A DNA stretch of 64,000 bases, from assembly GCF_006265115.1 (NCBI RefSeq), contig NZ_SMDR01000001.1, forward strand, positions 682,001 to 746,000, given 5' to 3'. Position 1 is the first letter of the stretch, and the number at the start of each line of letters is the position of its first letter. This DNA comes from Arenimonas terrae (GTDB lineage Bacteria; Pseudomonadota; Gammaproteobacteria; Xanthomonadales; Xanthomonadaceae). The notes beneath the pieces are model-generated. The model was not told the DNA's origin. It was given only the letters and a program-made list of their open reading frames with translations, and did no database searches. Shown here piece after piece: positions 33,686 to 44,765 of this stretch. A program made the position numbers and the translations under genes.

Positions 33686-34861
33686 ATGTCCAAGGTCATC
33701 ATCGCCGGCGCCAAGCGCACCGCCCTCGGCGCCCTGCTCGGCCAGTTCACCGGCGTGCCCGCCACCCAGCTCGGCTCGACCGCCATCAAGGCGGCGATGG
33801 AGCAGTCCGGCGTGGCCGGCGACAAGGTGGACGAAGTGATCATGGGCTGCGTGCTGCCCGCCGGCCTGGGCCAGGCCCCGGCCCGCCAGGCCGCGCTGGG
33901 CGCGGGCCTGCCGACCGCCGCCGGCTGCACCACCGTCAACAAGGTCTGCGGCTCGGGCATGAAGGCGATCATGATGGGCAGCGACCTGATCAAGGCCGGC
34001 TCGGCCGAGGTCGTGGTCGCCGGCGGCATGGAGTCGATGACCAATGCCCCGCACCTGCTGATGGGCTCGCGCACCGGCACCAAGTTCGGCCCGATCGAGA
34101 TGCTCGACCACATGGCCTGGGACGGCCTGGTCAACCCCTACGACAAGCAGGCCATGGGCGTGTTCGGCGAACTGTGCGCCGACAAGTACGCGTTCAGCCG
34201 TGCCGACCAGGACGCCTTCGCAGCCGAGTCCGTGCGCCGCGCGCTTGCCGCCCAGGCCGAGGGCGCCTTCAAGGACGAGATCGCGCCGGTCACCGTCGCC
34301 GGCCGCAAGGGCGACGTGGTCGTGGACACCGACGAGCAGCCGGGCCGCTGCGACATCGCCAAGATCCCGAGCCTGCGCCCGGCCTTCAAGAAGGACGGCA
34401 CGATCACCGCCGCCAGCTCGTCGAGCATCAACGACGGCGCGGCCGCCGTGGTCCTGGCCTCCGAAGCCGCGGCCAAGGCCCAGGGCCTGACCCCGCTGGC
34501 CACGATCGTCGCCCACGCCAGCCATGCCCAGGCCCCGGAGTGGTTCACCACCGCCCCGGTCGGCGCCATCCAGAAGGTGCTGGCCAAGGCCGGCTGGAGC
34601 GTGGCGGACGTCGACCTGTTCGAGGTCAACGAGGCGTTCGCGGCCGTGGCCATGGCCCCGATCAAGGAGCTGGGCGTGCCGCACGACAAGCTCAACGTGC
34701 ACGGCGGCGCCTGCGCCCTGGGCCATCCGATCGGTGCGTCCGGCGCCCGCCTGGTGGTCACGTTGATCCATGCGCTGCGCCGCCGCGGTGGCAAGCGCGG
34801 CGTCGCCGCCCTGTGCATCGGCGGCGGCGAAGCGACCGCCGTGGCCATCGAACTGGCCTGA
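33686..34861 (+). CDS. Acetyl-CoA C-acetyltransferase (thiolase)
   Basis: This 391-residue thiolase has the acyl-enzyme C88 (VNKVCGSGMKA), H347 (GGACALGHPIGASGARL) and C377 (LCIGGGEATAV). Its length and motifs fit the biosynthetic acetoacetyl-CoA thiolase family (PhaA/AtoB). It should interconvert two acetyl-CoA with acetoacetyl-CoA, complementing the acetoacetate produced by HMG-CoA lyase. The ATG follows GGAG. No polyhydroxyalkanoate genes are in the window. Confidence 0.93.
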   Translation: MSKVIIAGAKRTALGALLGQFTGVPATQLGSTAIKAAMEQSGVAGDKVDEVIMGCVLPAGLGQAPARQAALGAGLPTAAGCTTVNKVCGSGMKAIMMGSDLIKAGSAEVVVAGGMESMTNAPHLLMGSRTGTKFGPIEMLDHMAWDGLVNPYDKQAMGVFGELCADKYAFSRADQDAFAAESVRRALAAQAEGAFKDEIAPVTVAGRKGDVVVDTDEQPGRCDIAKIPSLRPAFKKDGTITAASSSSINDGAAAVVLASEAAAKAQGLTPLATIVAHASHAQAPEWFTTAPVGAIQKVLAKAGWSVADVDLFEVNEAFAAVAMAPIKELGVPHDKLNVHGGACALGHPIGASGARLVVTLIHALRRRGGKRGVAALCIGGGEATAVAIELA

Positions 34862-34929
34862 AACCGCCGACGGGCGGCCGGCCCAGATCGGCCGCCGAAG
34901 TTTATTTTCCGTAAAAGACCGGATTCCCC

Positions 34930-34957
34930 TTGACTCCGGCTTGGTTCCTGACATGAT
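34930..34957 (+). promoter_or_regulatory. Candidate sigma-70 promoter for Ala-rich lipoprotein
   Basis: TTGACT (34930-34935) and CATGAT (34952-34957) are separated by 16 bases. The ATG at 35023 follows a leader of about 60 bases with AGGA. Confidence 0.6.
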
Positions 34958-35022
34958 TTTGCCCACGTGTGCCGCAGGCGCACGTCTTGCTTACTAAAAA
35001 CGTCTAGACGAGGAAACAACCC

Positions 35023-35403
35023 ATGTCCCTGAACAAGACCCTGCTCGCCATGGCCCTGGGCCTGGCCCTGGCGGCCTGCTCGAACCAGGCTGAGCAGGCG
35101 GCTGACGCGGCTACCGATGCCGCTGCTGCTGCCGACGCTGCCGCCACCGAGGCTGCCGACGCCGCTGCCGCCGCCACCGACGCCGCGACCGAAGTCGCTG
35201 CCGACGCTGCCGACGCTTCTGCCGAAGTCGCCGCCGACGCCGCTGAAGTCGCGACCGACGCCGCTGCCGACGCCGCTGCTGCTGGCACCGAAGCCGCTGC
35301 CGACGCCGCTGCTGACGTGGCCGACGCCGCTGCCGAAGTTGCCGAGGACGCCGCCGAGACCGCCGAAGAGGCTGCCGACGCTGCCGACGAAGGCGGCAAC
35401 TAA
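35023..35403 (+). CDS. Alanine-rich acidic lipoprotein
   Basis: The 126-residue product has a signal sequence with the lipobox LAAC (MSLNKTLLAMALGLALAAC), so Cys19 should be lipidated. The rest is more than half alanine, with regularly spaced D/E/T/V, forming one long acidic helix without aromatic residues. The composition matches Ala-rich lipoproteins of Xanthomonadales that have no assigned role. It has its own promoter candidate and a strong terminator, so it is monocistronic. It could act as an envelope spacer. Confidence 0.85.
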   Translation: MSLNKTLLAMALGLALAACSNQAEQAADAATDAAAAADAAATEAADAAAAATDAATEVAADAADASAEVAADAAEVATDAAADAAAAGTEAAADAAADVADAAAEVAEDAAETAEEAADAADEGGN

Positions 35404-35428
35404 GCCTTCGCTGCAAGCTTCAAGCAAA

Positions 35429-35460
35429 CGGGCGCGACGCAAGTCGCGCCCGTTTTCTTT
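35429..35460 (+). terminator. Rho-independent terminator after Ala-rich lipoprotein
   Basis: CGGGCGCGAC and GTCGCGCCCG form a ten-base perfect stem with a GCAA loop (35429-35452) followed by TTTTCTTTT. Confidence 0.93.
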
Positions 35461-35546
35461 TGCCCGGCCGCCGATGAGCACGGGGACCCTAGGCTGGGCC
35501 GGCCCCGGCCCGTAAACTCGACGGGTTTTCCAGCGAGCGGCCGCGC

Positions 35547-37154
35547 ATGCCCATCCTCACCAGCCAGATCGATCCGCGCTCCCCCGAATTCCAGGACAAC
35601 GCCGCGCAGCTGCGCGCTGCCGTCGCCGACTTCGAGGCCCAACTGGCGAAGGTCGCCCTGGGCGGCGGCGACAAGGCCCGCGCCAAGCACACCGAACGCG
35701 GCAAACTGCTGCCGCGCGAACGCATCACCGCCCTGCTCGATCCCGGCTCGCCCTTCCTGGAGCTCTCGGCCCTGGCTGCCGGCGGCATGTACGAAGACGC
35801 CGCGCCTGCCGCCGGCGTGATCACCGGCATAGGCCGCATCCACGGCATCGAGGTGGTGGTGGTCGCCAACGACGCGACGGTCAAGGGCGGCACCTATTTC
35901 CCGATGACGGTGAAGAAGCATCTCCGGGCGCAGGAAGTGGCGCTGGAGAACCACCTGCCCTGCGTCTACCTGGTCGATTCCGGCGGCGCCTTCCTGCCGC
36001 TGCAGGACGAGGTGTTCCCGGACAAGGAGCACTTCGGCCGCATCTTCTACAACCAGGCCCGGCTGAGCGCGAAGAACATCCCGCAGGTCGCGGTGGTGAT
36101 GGGCAGCTGCACGGCGGGCGGCGCCTATGTGCCGGCGATGTGCGACGAGTCGATCATCGTGAAGGAACAGGGCACGATCTTCCTCGGCGGCCCGCCGCTG
36201 GTGAAGGCCGCGACCGGCGAGGTCGTGGACGCCGAATCGCTCGGCGGCGCCGACGTGCACACGTCCGTGTCCGGCGTCGCCGACCATTTCGCCGAAAACG
36301 ACCGCCACGCGCTCGAGATCGCCCGCGACGTGGTGAAGCACCTCAACCGCAAGAAGCAGCTGGCCGTCGCCGTGCAGCCGCCGCGCGAGCCACTGTACGC
36401 GCCCGAGGAACTCTACGGCGTGATCCCGAAGGACACGCGCCGGCCCTTCGACATCCGCGAAGTGATCGCCCGCGTCGTCGACGGCAGCGAGTTCCAGGAA
36501 TTCAAGGCGCGCTACGGCAAGACCCTGGTCTGCGGCTTCGCCCATATCCACGGGTACCCGGTGGGCATCGTCGCCAACAACGGCATCCTGTTCGCCGAGA
36601 GCGCGCTCAAGGGCGCGCATTTCATCGAGCTGTGCAACCAGCGCGACATCCCGCTGGTCTTCCTGCAGAACATCACCGGCTTCATGGTCGGCAAGAAGTA
36701 CGAAAACGCCGGCATCGCCAAGGACGGCGCCAAGATGGTGACCGCCGTGGCCTGCTCGCACGTGCCCAAGTTCACCGTCGTCATCGGCGGCAGCTTCGGC
36801 GCCGGCAACTACGCCATGTGCGGCCGGGCCTACGGCGCGCGGTTCCTGTGGACCTGGCCGAACGCGCGCATCAGCGTGATGGGCGGCGAACAGGCCGCCA
36901 GCGTGCTGGCGACCGTCAAGCGCGACGGCATCGAAGCCGGCGGCAAGACCTGGAGCAAGGACGAGGAAGAGGCCTTCAAGGCCCCCATCCGCGACCAGTA
37001 CGAGCGCCAGGGCCACCCCTACTACGCCACCGCCCGCCTCTGGGACGACGGCATCATCGACCCCGCCGACACCCGGCGCGTACTGGGCCTGGCGCTGTCG
37101 GCCAGCCTCAACGCGCCGATCGAGAAGGACCGCTTCGGCGTGTTCCGCATGTAA
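35547..37154 (+). CDS. liuB: 3-methylcrotonyl-CoA carboxylase carboxyltransferase (beta) subunit
   Basis: The 535-residue protein is the carboxyltransferase subunit of the biotin enzyme: [23 protein letters not shown], then the acyl-CoA site [16 protein letters not shown] and [16 protein letters not shown]. The length and motifs are those of MCC beta rather than propionyl-CoA carboxylase. It transfers carboxyl from biotin to 3-methylcrotonyl-CoA, forming 3-methylglutaconyl-CoA. Its alpha partner is 41250-43250; the hscC pair and liuC lie between. Confidence 0.95.
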   Translation: MPILTSQIDPRSPEFQDNAAQLRAAVADFEAQLAKVALGGGDKARAKHTERGKLLPRERITALLDPGSPFLELSALAAGGMYEDAAPAAGVITGIGRIHGIEVVVVANDATVKGGTYFPMTVKKHLRAQEVALENHLPCVYLVDSGGAFLPLQDEVFPDKEHFGRIFYNQARLSAKNIPQVAVVMGSCTAGGAYVPAMCDESIIVKEQGTIFLGGPPLVKAATGEVVDAESLGGADVHTSVSGVADHFAENDRHALEIARDVVKHLNRKKQLAVAVQPPREPLYAPEELYGVIPKDTRRPFDIREVIARVVDGSEFQEFKARYGKTLVCGFAHIHGYPVGIVANNGILFAESALKGAHFIELCNQRDIPLVFLQNITGFMVGKKYENAGIAKDGAKMVTAVACSHVPKFTVVIGGSFGAGNYAMCGRAYGARFLWTWPNARISVMGGEQAASVLATVKRDGIEAGGKTWSKDEEEAFKAPIRDQYERQGHPYYATARLWDDGIIDPADTRRVLGLALSASLNAPIEKDRFGVFRM

Positions 37155-37177
37155 TCCACCCCACCGAATCCCATCGA

Positions 37178-38872
37178 ATGATCGTCGGCATCGACCTTGG
37201 CACCACCCACTCCCTCATCGGCCATTACGGACCGGACGGCCCGGTCCTGATCCCCAACGCACTGGGCAGTTTTCTCACGCCGTCGGTGGTGAGCCTGGAC
37301 AGCGACGAACGCCTGCTGGTGGGCCAGGCGGCCCGCGACCGCCTGAGCACGCAGCCCCGCAGCGTCGCCGCGACGTTCAAGCGCTACATGGGCACGGACC
37401 GCAGCGTGAACCTCGGCGGCCGGAAGTTCAGGCCCGAGGAACTGTCGGCCATGGTGCTGCGTTCGCTGGTCGCCGACGCCGAAGCGCACCTGGGCTCGAC
37501 GCCGACCGAGGCGGTGATAAGCGTGCCGGCCTACTTCAGCGATTCGCAGCGCAAGGCGACCCGAGTCGCGGGCGAACTGGCGGGCCTGAAAGTCGAGCGC
37601 CTGATCAACGAACCGACTGCCGCGGCGCTGGCCTACGGCCTGCAGGAACGCAAGGACGAGTCCACCTTCCTGGTCTTCGACCTGGGCGGCGGCACCTTCG
37701 ACGTCTCGATCCTCGAGGCGTTCGACGGCGTGATGCAGGTGCATGCCACCGCCGGCGACAACTACCTGGGCGGCGAAGACTTTGTCGAGGCGCTCACCCG
37801 CGACTGCTGCCAGTCGCTCGGCCTTCGCCATGCCGACCTCGATCCGCGCGAGCAGATGCAGTTGGCCAGCCGCATCGAAAGGGCCAAGCAGCAGCTGAGC
37901 CAGCAGAGCGAAGCAGTGGTGGCGTTCACCGCCGGCGGCCGCGACCTGCAGTGGACCATCGACGAAGCCCGCTTCGCGCAACTGGTCGAACCGCTGATGC
38001 AGCGTCTGCGCCAGCCGATCGAACGCGCCCTGCGCGACGCCCGCCTGGACCCCTCCCAGCTGGATGAAGTCGTCCTGGTCGGTGGCGCCTCGCGCATGCC
38101 GCTGGTCTCGCGGCTGGTGGCGCGCATGCTCGGCAAGCTTCCGCTGCGGCACATCAACCCGGACCAGGCCATCGGCCTCGGCGCAGCGGTGGCCTCAGGC
38201 ATGAAGGCGCGCAACGTGGCGCTTGAAGAAATCGTGCTCACCGATGTCTGCCCCTACACCCTGGGCCTGGCGACCTCGCGCAGCGACGAACAGGGGCGGC
38301 GCAGTTTCGGCCATTTTTCGCCGCTTATCGAACGCAACAGCACCGTGCCGATCAGCCGCGTCGAACGATTCTTCCCCGGCGAGGACTGGCAGACCGAGCT
38401 AAAGCTTGAGATCTATCAAGGCGAAAACCCGCGCGTGGCCAACAACGTCCGCCTCGGCGAACTGAACCTGCCGCTGCAGCGCAAGAAGGCGGCCGAAAAC
38501 CCGGTCGACGTGCGCTTCACCTACGACATCAACGGCGTGCTGCAGGTGGAAGTGGAAGTCCTGGCCGCCGGCACCCGGCACGAGCTGATCCTGGAAAAGA
38601 GCCCCGGCTCGATGGACAAGGACGAGATCCGCCGCCGGCTGGAGCAACTGGCGGCCATCAAGGTGCACCCGCGCGACCAGCAGCCCAACATCGCGGCCAT
38701 CGCCCGCTGCGAGCGCCTGTACGAGGAGCACATCGGCGCCGCCCGCCAGGCCCTGCAGGAATGGCTGACCCGCTTCCTGGCCGTGGTGGAAAGCCAGGAC
38801 CCGACCCTGATCGAACGCCACCGCCAGGAGTTCTCCGAAGCGATGGACCAGCTTGAATCGCAGGTGCGCTGA
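37178..38872 (+). CDS. hscC: Hsp70-family chaperone HscC
   Basis: The 564-residue protein starts MIVGIDLGTTHSLIG, the ATP phosphate-binding loop, and continues with VFDLGGGTFDVSILE and VVLVGGASRMPLV of the Hsp70 ATPase domain. A shortened substrate-binding domain follows (to about residue 564). The length agrees with HscC rather than DnaK (about 640). HscC is a specialised Hsp70 with a J-like partner; that partner is the next gene, overlapping by one base (TGATG). Its place inside the liu cluster is unexplained. Confidence 0.92.
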   Translation: MIVGIDLGTTHSLIGHYGPDGPVLIPNALGSFLTPSVVSLDSDERLLVGQAARDRLSTQPRSVAATFKRYMGTDRSVNLGGRKFRPEELSAMVLRSLVADAEAHLGSTPTEAVISVPAYFSDSQRKATRVAGELAGLKVERLINEPTAAALAYGLQERKDESTFLVFDLGGGTFDVSILEAFDGVMQVHATAGDNYLGGEDFVEALTRDCCQSLGLRHADLDPREQMQLASRIERAKQQLSQQSEAVVAFTAGGRDLQWTIDEARFAQLVEPLMQRLRQPIERALRDARLDPSQLDEVVLVGGASRMPLVSRLVARMLGKLPLRHINPDQAIGLGAAVASGMKARNVALEEIVLTDVCPYTLGLATSRSDEQGRRSFGHFSPLIERNSTVPISRVERFFPGEDWQTELKLEIYQGENPRVANNVRLGELNLPLQRKKAAENPVDVRFTYDINGVLQVEVEVLAAGTRHELILEKSPGSMDKDEIRRRLEQLAAIKVHPRDQQPNIAAIARCERLYEEHIGAARQALQEWLTRFLAVVESQDPTLIERHRQEFSEAMDQLESQVR

Positions 38873-40374
38873 TGCCGTTCCAGTACCTTGGCCTGCGCGA
38901 GGACGCCGATGAGCGCGAAGTCCGCCGCAGCTACGCACGCCTGCTCAAGACGACCCGCCCGGACGATGATGCGGCCGGTTTCCAGCGGCTGAACGAGGCC
39001 TACCAGGCTTGCCTGCAGCACATCCGCTACCGCCAGTGGGAAGCCCGGCAACAACCGGATGAGGCCGCCGAAGCGGCCAACGGGGAAATGGCGGCCCCGG
39101 CCGTGAACGAGCGGCAGGCGGCGGACGTCGCGCCGGCGCACGCCACGGACCCGGCGCCGCCGGAACCTGCAGCGGAAACGGACGCCGATGACGGCGACTC
39201 TTCCGCACCCCGCTATTTCGATCTGAACGCCTTCCTGGCCGCCTTGTTCGAACAGGTGGACAAAGGCTCACCCGGCGCGCTCTCGACATGGCTCTACGCC
39301 CAGCCCGACCTGTACTCGATCGGCCTGAAGTCGGCCATCACGGTGGAAGTGCTGCGGGTCGTCAGCGAACGGCAGCCGCCGGTACCGGTGGCGTTGCTGG
39401 AAGCCATCACCGGCTTCTTCGGCATCGACAGCCTGGGACCGCGCGACTGGTGGCTGATCGACCGCGTCAATGCCTCGCGGGCACGCGCGGCGACGCTGGA
39501 GCGGTTCCGGACCGGCAACCTGCCCCGCGTCTCCAGGGAACCGGTGCCGTACTTCGATCGCCTGATCGACCGTGACCTGGCGCGCCCGAAGTGGCATTGG
39601 ACGACGCCGCTGCTCTGCCTCCTGCCGACGATACCGACCCGCGGCCGCAACCGGATCAACGAACTCAACCAGCTGACCGAGGGCTTCGCCGAACAGGCGA
39701 TCGATCCGAAACGTACGGCCCTGTACCGGGAACTCGCCGACAGGACCCTGCTGAGCGGGCGACGCCTGCTGCTTTCGTTGACACGTTCAGTGCTGTTCGG
39801 AACGCCGCTCTTTCTATGGATGACCCACGCCAACGGCGAATTTTCGCCCGAGCTGCTGATTGCCTTCGGGTCCCTGGCGATGTTCTTCCTGGTCTGGCAG
39901 GCGGCCACGGCCGGCCTGCACCGGGTCCGTGTCTACCTGGAAGCGCGCGGTCATGGCCACCGAATCCGCGAAGGCGGAATCGGCCTGCTGCTCCTGCTGG
40001 GGCTGGGTATCGGGGCCGCTCGCCAGGACGCGCCCGGACTGCTGCCGTATTCCCTGGTGTTGATCGCCGCCTGGCACACCTTCACCCTGCCCCGGATGAC
40101 CGTGGGTTTCGCCATCTGCGCCCTGTTCGCATTCGCCGACCTGATGGTCAGCCTTCCGGGAGCCGGTCTGGCGTGGCCGCTGCCCCCGGCCCTGGCCGGC
40201 CTGGCGCTTTCCTCGGCATCGGTCCTGGCGCTGGACCGCCTGCGCTCGAAGCTCACCGGCGTGCCGGTAACCACGATGCTGCATGATGTCCTCTGGATGA
40301 AATGTTTCCTGTTCGGCAGTTTCATCGCCCTGGTGGTGCTGGGCGTCGTCGCCGGCATGGCCCTGTCGCCGTGA
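38872..40374 (+). CDS. J-domain-like membrane protein (DjlB/DjlC-type HscC partner)
   Basis: This 500-residue protein begins with a short J-like domain (about 1-45): YLGLREDADEREVRRSYARLLKTTRPDDDAAGFQRLNEAYQA. The canonical HPD tripeptide is RPD here. A low-complexity acidic linker (about 60-120) follows, then a soluble helical region and about six hydrophobic segments near the C-terminus. It directly overlaps hscC by one base, matching the HscC-DjlB/DjlC association of E. coli. The altered histidine may mean that it only binds HscC. Confidence 0.85.
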   Translation: MPFQYLGLREDADEREVRRSYARLLKTTRPDDDAAGFQRLNEAYQACLQHIRYRQWEARQQPDEAAEAANGEMAAPAVNERQAADVAPAHATDPAPPEPAAETDADDGDSSAPRYFDLNAFLAALFEQVDKGSPGALSTWLYAQPDLYSIGLKSAITVEVLRVVSERQPPVPVALLEAITGFFGIDSLGPRDWWLIDRVNASRARAATLERFRTGNLPRVSREPVPYFDRLIDRDLARPKWHWTTPLLCLLPTIPTRGRNRINELNQLTEGFAEQAIDPKRTALYRELADRTLLSGRRLLLSLTRSVLFGTPLFLWMTHANGEFSPELLIAFGSLAMFFLVWQAATAGLHRVRVYLEARGHGHRIREGGIGLLLLLGLGIGAARQDAPGLLPYSLVLIAAWHTFTLPRMTVGFAICALFAFADLMVSLPGAGLAWPLPPALAGLALSSASVLALDRLRSKLTGVPVTTMLHDVLWMKCFLFGSFIALVVLGVVAGMALSP

Positions 40375-40446
40375 TGCCGTCCCCCGGTTCCCTGCCCGAT
40401 CCGATCCGTTCCGCGTCAATGCGCCTGCCTGCGCGAGGTTGATCCG

Positions 40447-41249
40447 ATGACACAAACCGACTATCTGCGTTTGGACCGCGGATCGACCGAAGGCACCGTG
40501 CGACTGGCCCTCAGCCGTCCGAAGACGCACAACGCCTTCGATGACGTGCTGATCGCCGAACTAACCGCGGCGCTCGAACAGCTCGACGCCGATCCGTCGG
40601 TGCGCGCCGTCGTGCTCACCGGCGAAGGCAGCACCTTCTCCGCCGGCGCCGACCTGGGCTGGATGCGGCGCATGGCCCAGGCCAGCGAAGCCGAGAACCG
40701 CGAGGACTCACTAAAGCTGGCCAAGCTGATGCGCACCCTGAACTTCCTGTCCAAGCCGACCATCGCGCGCGTGAACGGCTCGGCCTACGGTGGCGGCGTC
40801 GGCCTAGTCGCCTGCTGCGACTACGCCATCGGCGCCGAGGGCGCGAAGTTCTCGCTGTCGGAAGTGAAGCTGGGCCTGGTGCCCGCCGTGATCTCGCCCT
40901 ACGTCACCGCCGCGATCGGCCCACGCCATGCGCGCCGGCTGTTCACCGGCGCCGAGGTGATCGAGGCGCCCGAGGCGCTGGCGATCGGCCTGCTGCACAC
41001 CGTCGCGCCGGTGGCCGAACTCGACGCCGTGGTGGACCGGGCCCTGCACTTCTGGGCCAAGGGCGGCCCGGTTGCCCAGCGCGAAGCCAAGCAGCTCGCG
41101 CTGCGCATGGCCGGCCTCACCCGCGAGTCGGCCGAACGCGTGGACACGGAGAACGCCGCCCTGATCGCCCGCCTGCGCGTTTCCCCCGAAGGCCAGGAAG
41201 GCCTGACCGCCTTCCTCGACAAGCGCCCGCCGAACTGGATTCCGTCCTG

Positions 41250-41250
<1 letters not shown>
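40447..41250 (+). CDS. liuC: Methylglutaconyl-CoA hydratase (enoyl-CoA hydratase family)
   Basis: The 267-residue crotonase-family protein has oxyanion-hole segments TFSAGADLGWMRRM and YGGGVGLVACCDYAIG, followed by FSLSEVKLGLVPA. Operon position between MCC subunits and HMG-CoA lyase supports hydration of 3-methylglutaconyl-CoA to HMG-CoA. The stop overlaps the next start (TGATG). Confidence 0.92.
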
Positions 41251-43246
<1,996 letters not shown>

Positions 43247-43250
<4 letters not shown>

Positions 43251-43816
43251 ACAAGCTGACCATCCTGATGTGCTGCCTGCTGCTGTCCGCCTGCGAGGCC
43301 ACCACCTTCGAGAAGGCGCCGATCGCCGCCCTGCCCTGCGACCCGGCCCTGGCCGGCCACTGGGCCTCGGAGGGCGAAGGCGACGACAAGGACGGCGAGA
43401 TCGTCCTGCAGATCGACGCGGCCTGCCAGCTGTCGGTGCTAGAACAGAAGGCCGACGGCCCGCGCACCGGCGAAGCCACCGCCCTGCACCTGGGCCGGCA
43501 CGGCCGGCACCACTACGCCTGGGTGGACGCCGGCTGGATGATGCGGCGCTTCGACGAAGACCATCAGTTCCCGGCCGGCGACGTCTACCTGGTGCGCTAC
43601 CGGCGCCAGGGCGACCGGCTCGCGCTGTGGTCCACCGACGACAAGGCGGTCGCGCACGCCATCATCGACGACCGCCTGGACGGCGAGGTGCTGGCGTCCG
43701 ACAACGAACTCTTCAACCGCCTCACCGGCACGCAGGAGCCGGCGGTGCTCGAGCACCGCGGCCTGTTCGATGCCGACGCGGCTGAATTCCGGCGTTTGGA
43801 CCTGCCGCAGAAATGA
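43247..43816 (+). CDS. Hypothetical lipoprotein in liu operon
   Basis: This 189-residue lipoprotein starts at GTG (GTGA overlap with liuD) and has the lipobox LSAC (MNKLTILMCCLLLSAC). The mature part is beta-rich with GHWASEGEGDDKDGEIVLQI and DVYLVRYRRQGDRLALWSTDDKAVAHAIIDD. I recognise no family. Four-base overlaps on both sides show translational coupling with leucine catabolism genes, but a functional link is not obvious. Confidence 0.8.
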
Positions 43817-44706
43817 CCCAGCCCGCCCAGGTCCGCATCGTCGAGGTCGGCCCCCGTGACGGCCTGCAGAACGAAAAGACCCTCATCCCGACCGCGGCCA
43901 AGATCGAGCTGATCGACCGGCTGACCGCCACCGGCCTGCAGACCGTCGAGGCCACCAGCTTCGTCAGCCCCAAGTGGGTGCCGCAGCTGGCCGACGCTGC
44001 CGACGTCTTCGCCGGCATCCACCGCCGCCCCGGCGTCGCCTACCCGGTGCTGGTGCCGAACCTGCAGGGCTACGAGCGCGCCCGCGCCGTCGGCGCCGAG
44101 GAAGTGGCTGTGTTCACCGCCGCCTCGGAGGCCTTCAACCGCAACAACACCAATGCCTCGATCGACGAGAGCATCGAGCGCTTCCGGCCAGTACTCGAGG
44201 CCGCGAAGGCCGACGGCGTGCGCGTGCGGGGGTATGTCTCGACCGTGCTCGGCTGCCCCTTCCAGGGCGAGGTGCCGCTGTCGGACGTGGTGCGCGTAGC
44301 CAGGAACCTGCATGCCCTGGGCTGCTACGAGATATCGCTCGGCGACACCATCGGCATCGGCACGCCGGGCAAGGCGCGGGCGATGCTCAGGGCCGTGGCC
44401 GCCGAGGTGCCGATGCCGGCCCTGGCCATCCATTTCCACGACACCCGCGGCCAGGCCCTGGCCAACATCCTGTCGTGCCTGGAGGAAGGCGTGGCCGTGG
44501 TGGACGCGGCGGTCTCGGGCACCGGCGGCTGCCCCTACGCCCCCGGCGCCAGCGGCAATGTCGCCAGCGAGGACGTGGTCTACATGCTCGAAGGCCTGGG
44601 CATCCGCACCGGCGTGGACCTGCCGAAGCTGGTGGAGACCGGCCGCTGGCTGGCCGCCCTGCTCGGCCGCGGCTCGGGCAGCAAGGTCAATCTGGCCAGC
44701 GTCTGA
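43813..44706 (+). CDS. liuE: Hydroxymethylglutaryl-CoA lyase
   Basis: The 297-residue HMG-CoA lyase has RIVEVGPRDGLQNE (R15, D16), AIHFHDTRGQALANI with the metal-binding histidines (about 206-208) and the signature GGCPYAPGASGNVASEDVVYML containing the active-site cysteine. It cleaves HMG-CoA to acetyl-CoA and acetoacetate, the last step of leucine breakdown. It overlaps the upstream lipoprotein gene by four bases. Confidence 0.95.
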   Translation: MTQPAQVRIVEVGPRDGLQNEKTLIPTAAKIELIDRLTATGLQTVEATSFVSPKWVPQLADAADVFAGIHRRPGVAYPVLVPNLQGYERARAVGAEEVAVFTAASEAFNRNNTNASIDESIERFRPVLEAAKADGVRVRGYVSTVLGCPFQGEVPLSDVVRVARNLHALGCYEISLGDTIGIGTPGKARAMLRAVAAEVPMPALAIHFHDTRGQALANILSCLEEGVAVVDAAVSGTGGCPYAPGASGNVASEDVVYMLEGLGIRTGVDLPKLVETGRWLAALLGRGSGSKVNLASV

Positions 44707-44765
44707 CACGGTCTGCCCGCGCGGCCGCGGTGTATGCTCGGGACGCCCCCGCCCCCGCGTGACCC

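Noticed and set aside
35004-35399. Ala/Ser-rich antisense frame opposite the Ala-rich lipoprotein
   Set aside because: It arises from complementing GCN-rich codons; the plus strand has lipobox, promoter and terminator.
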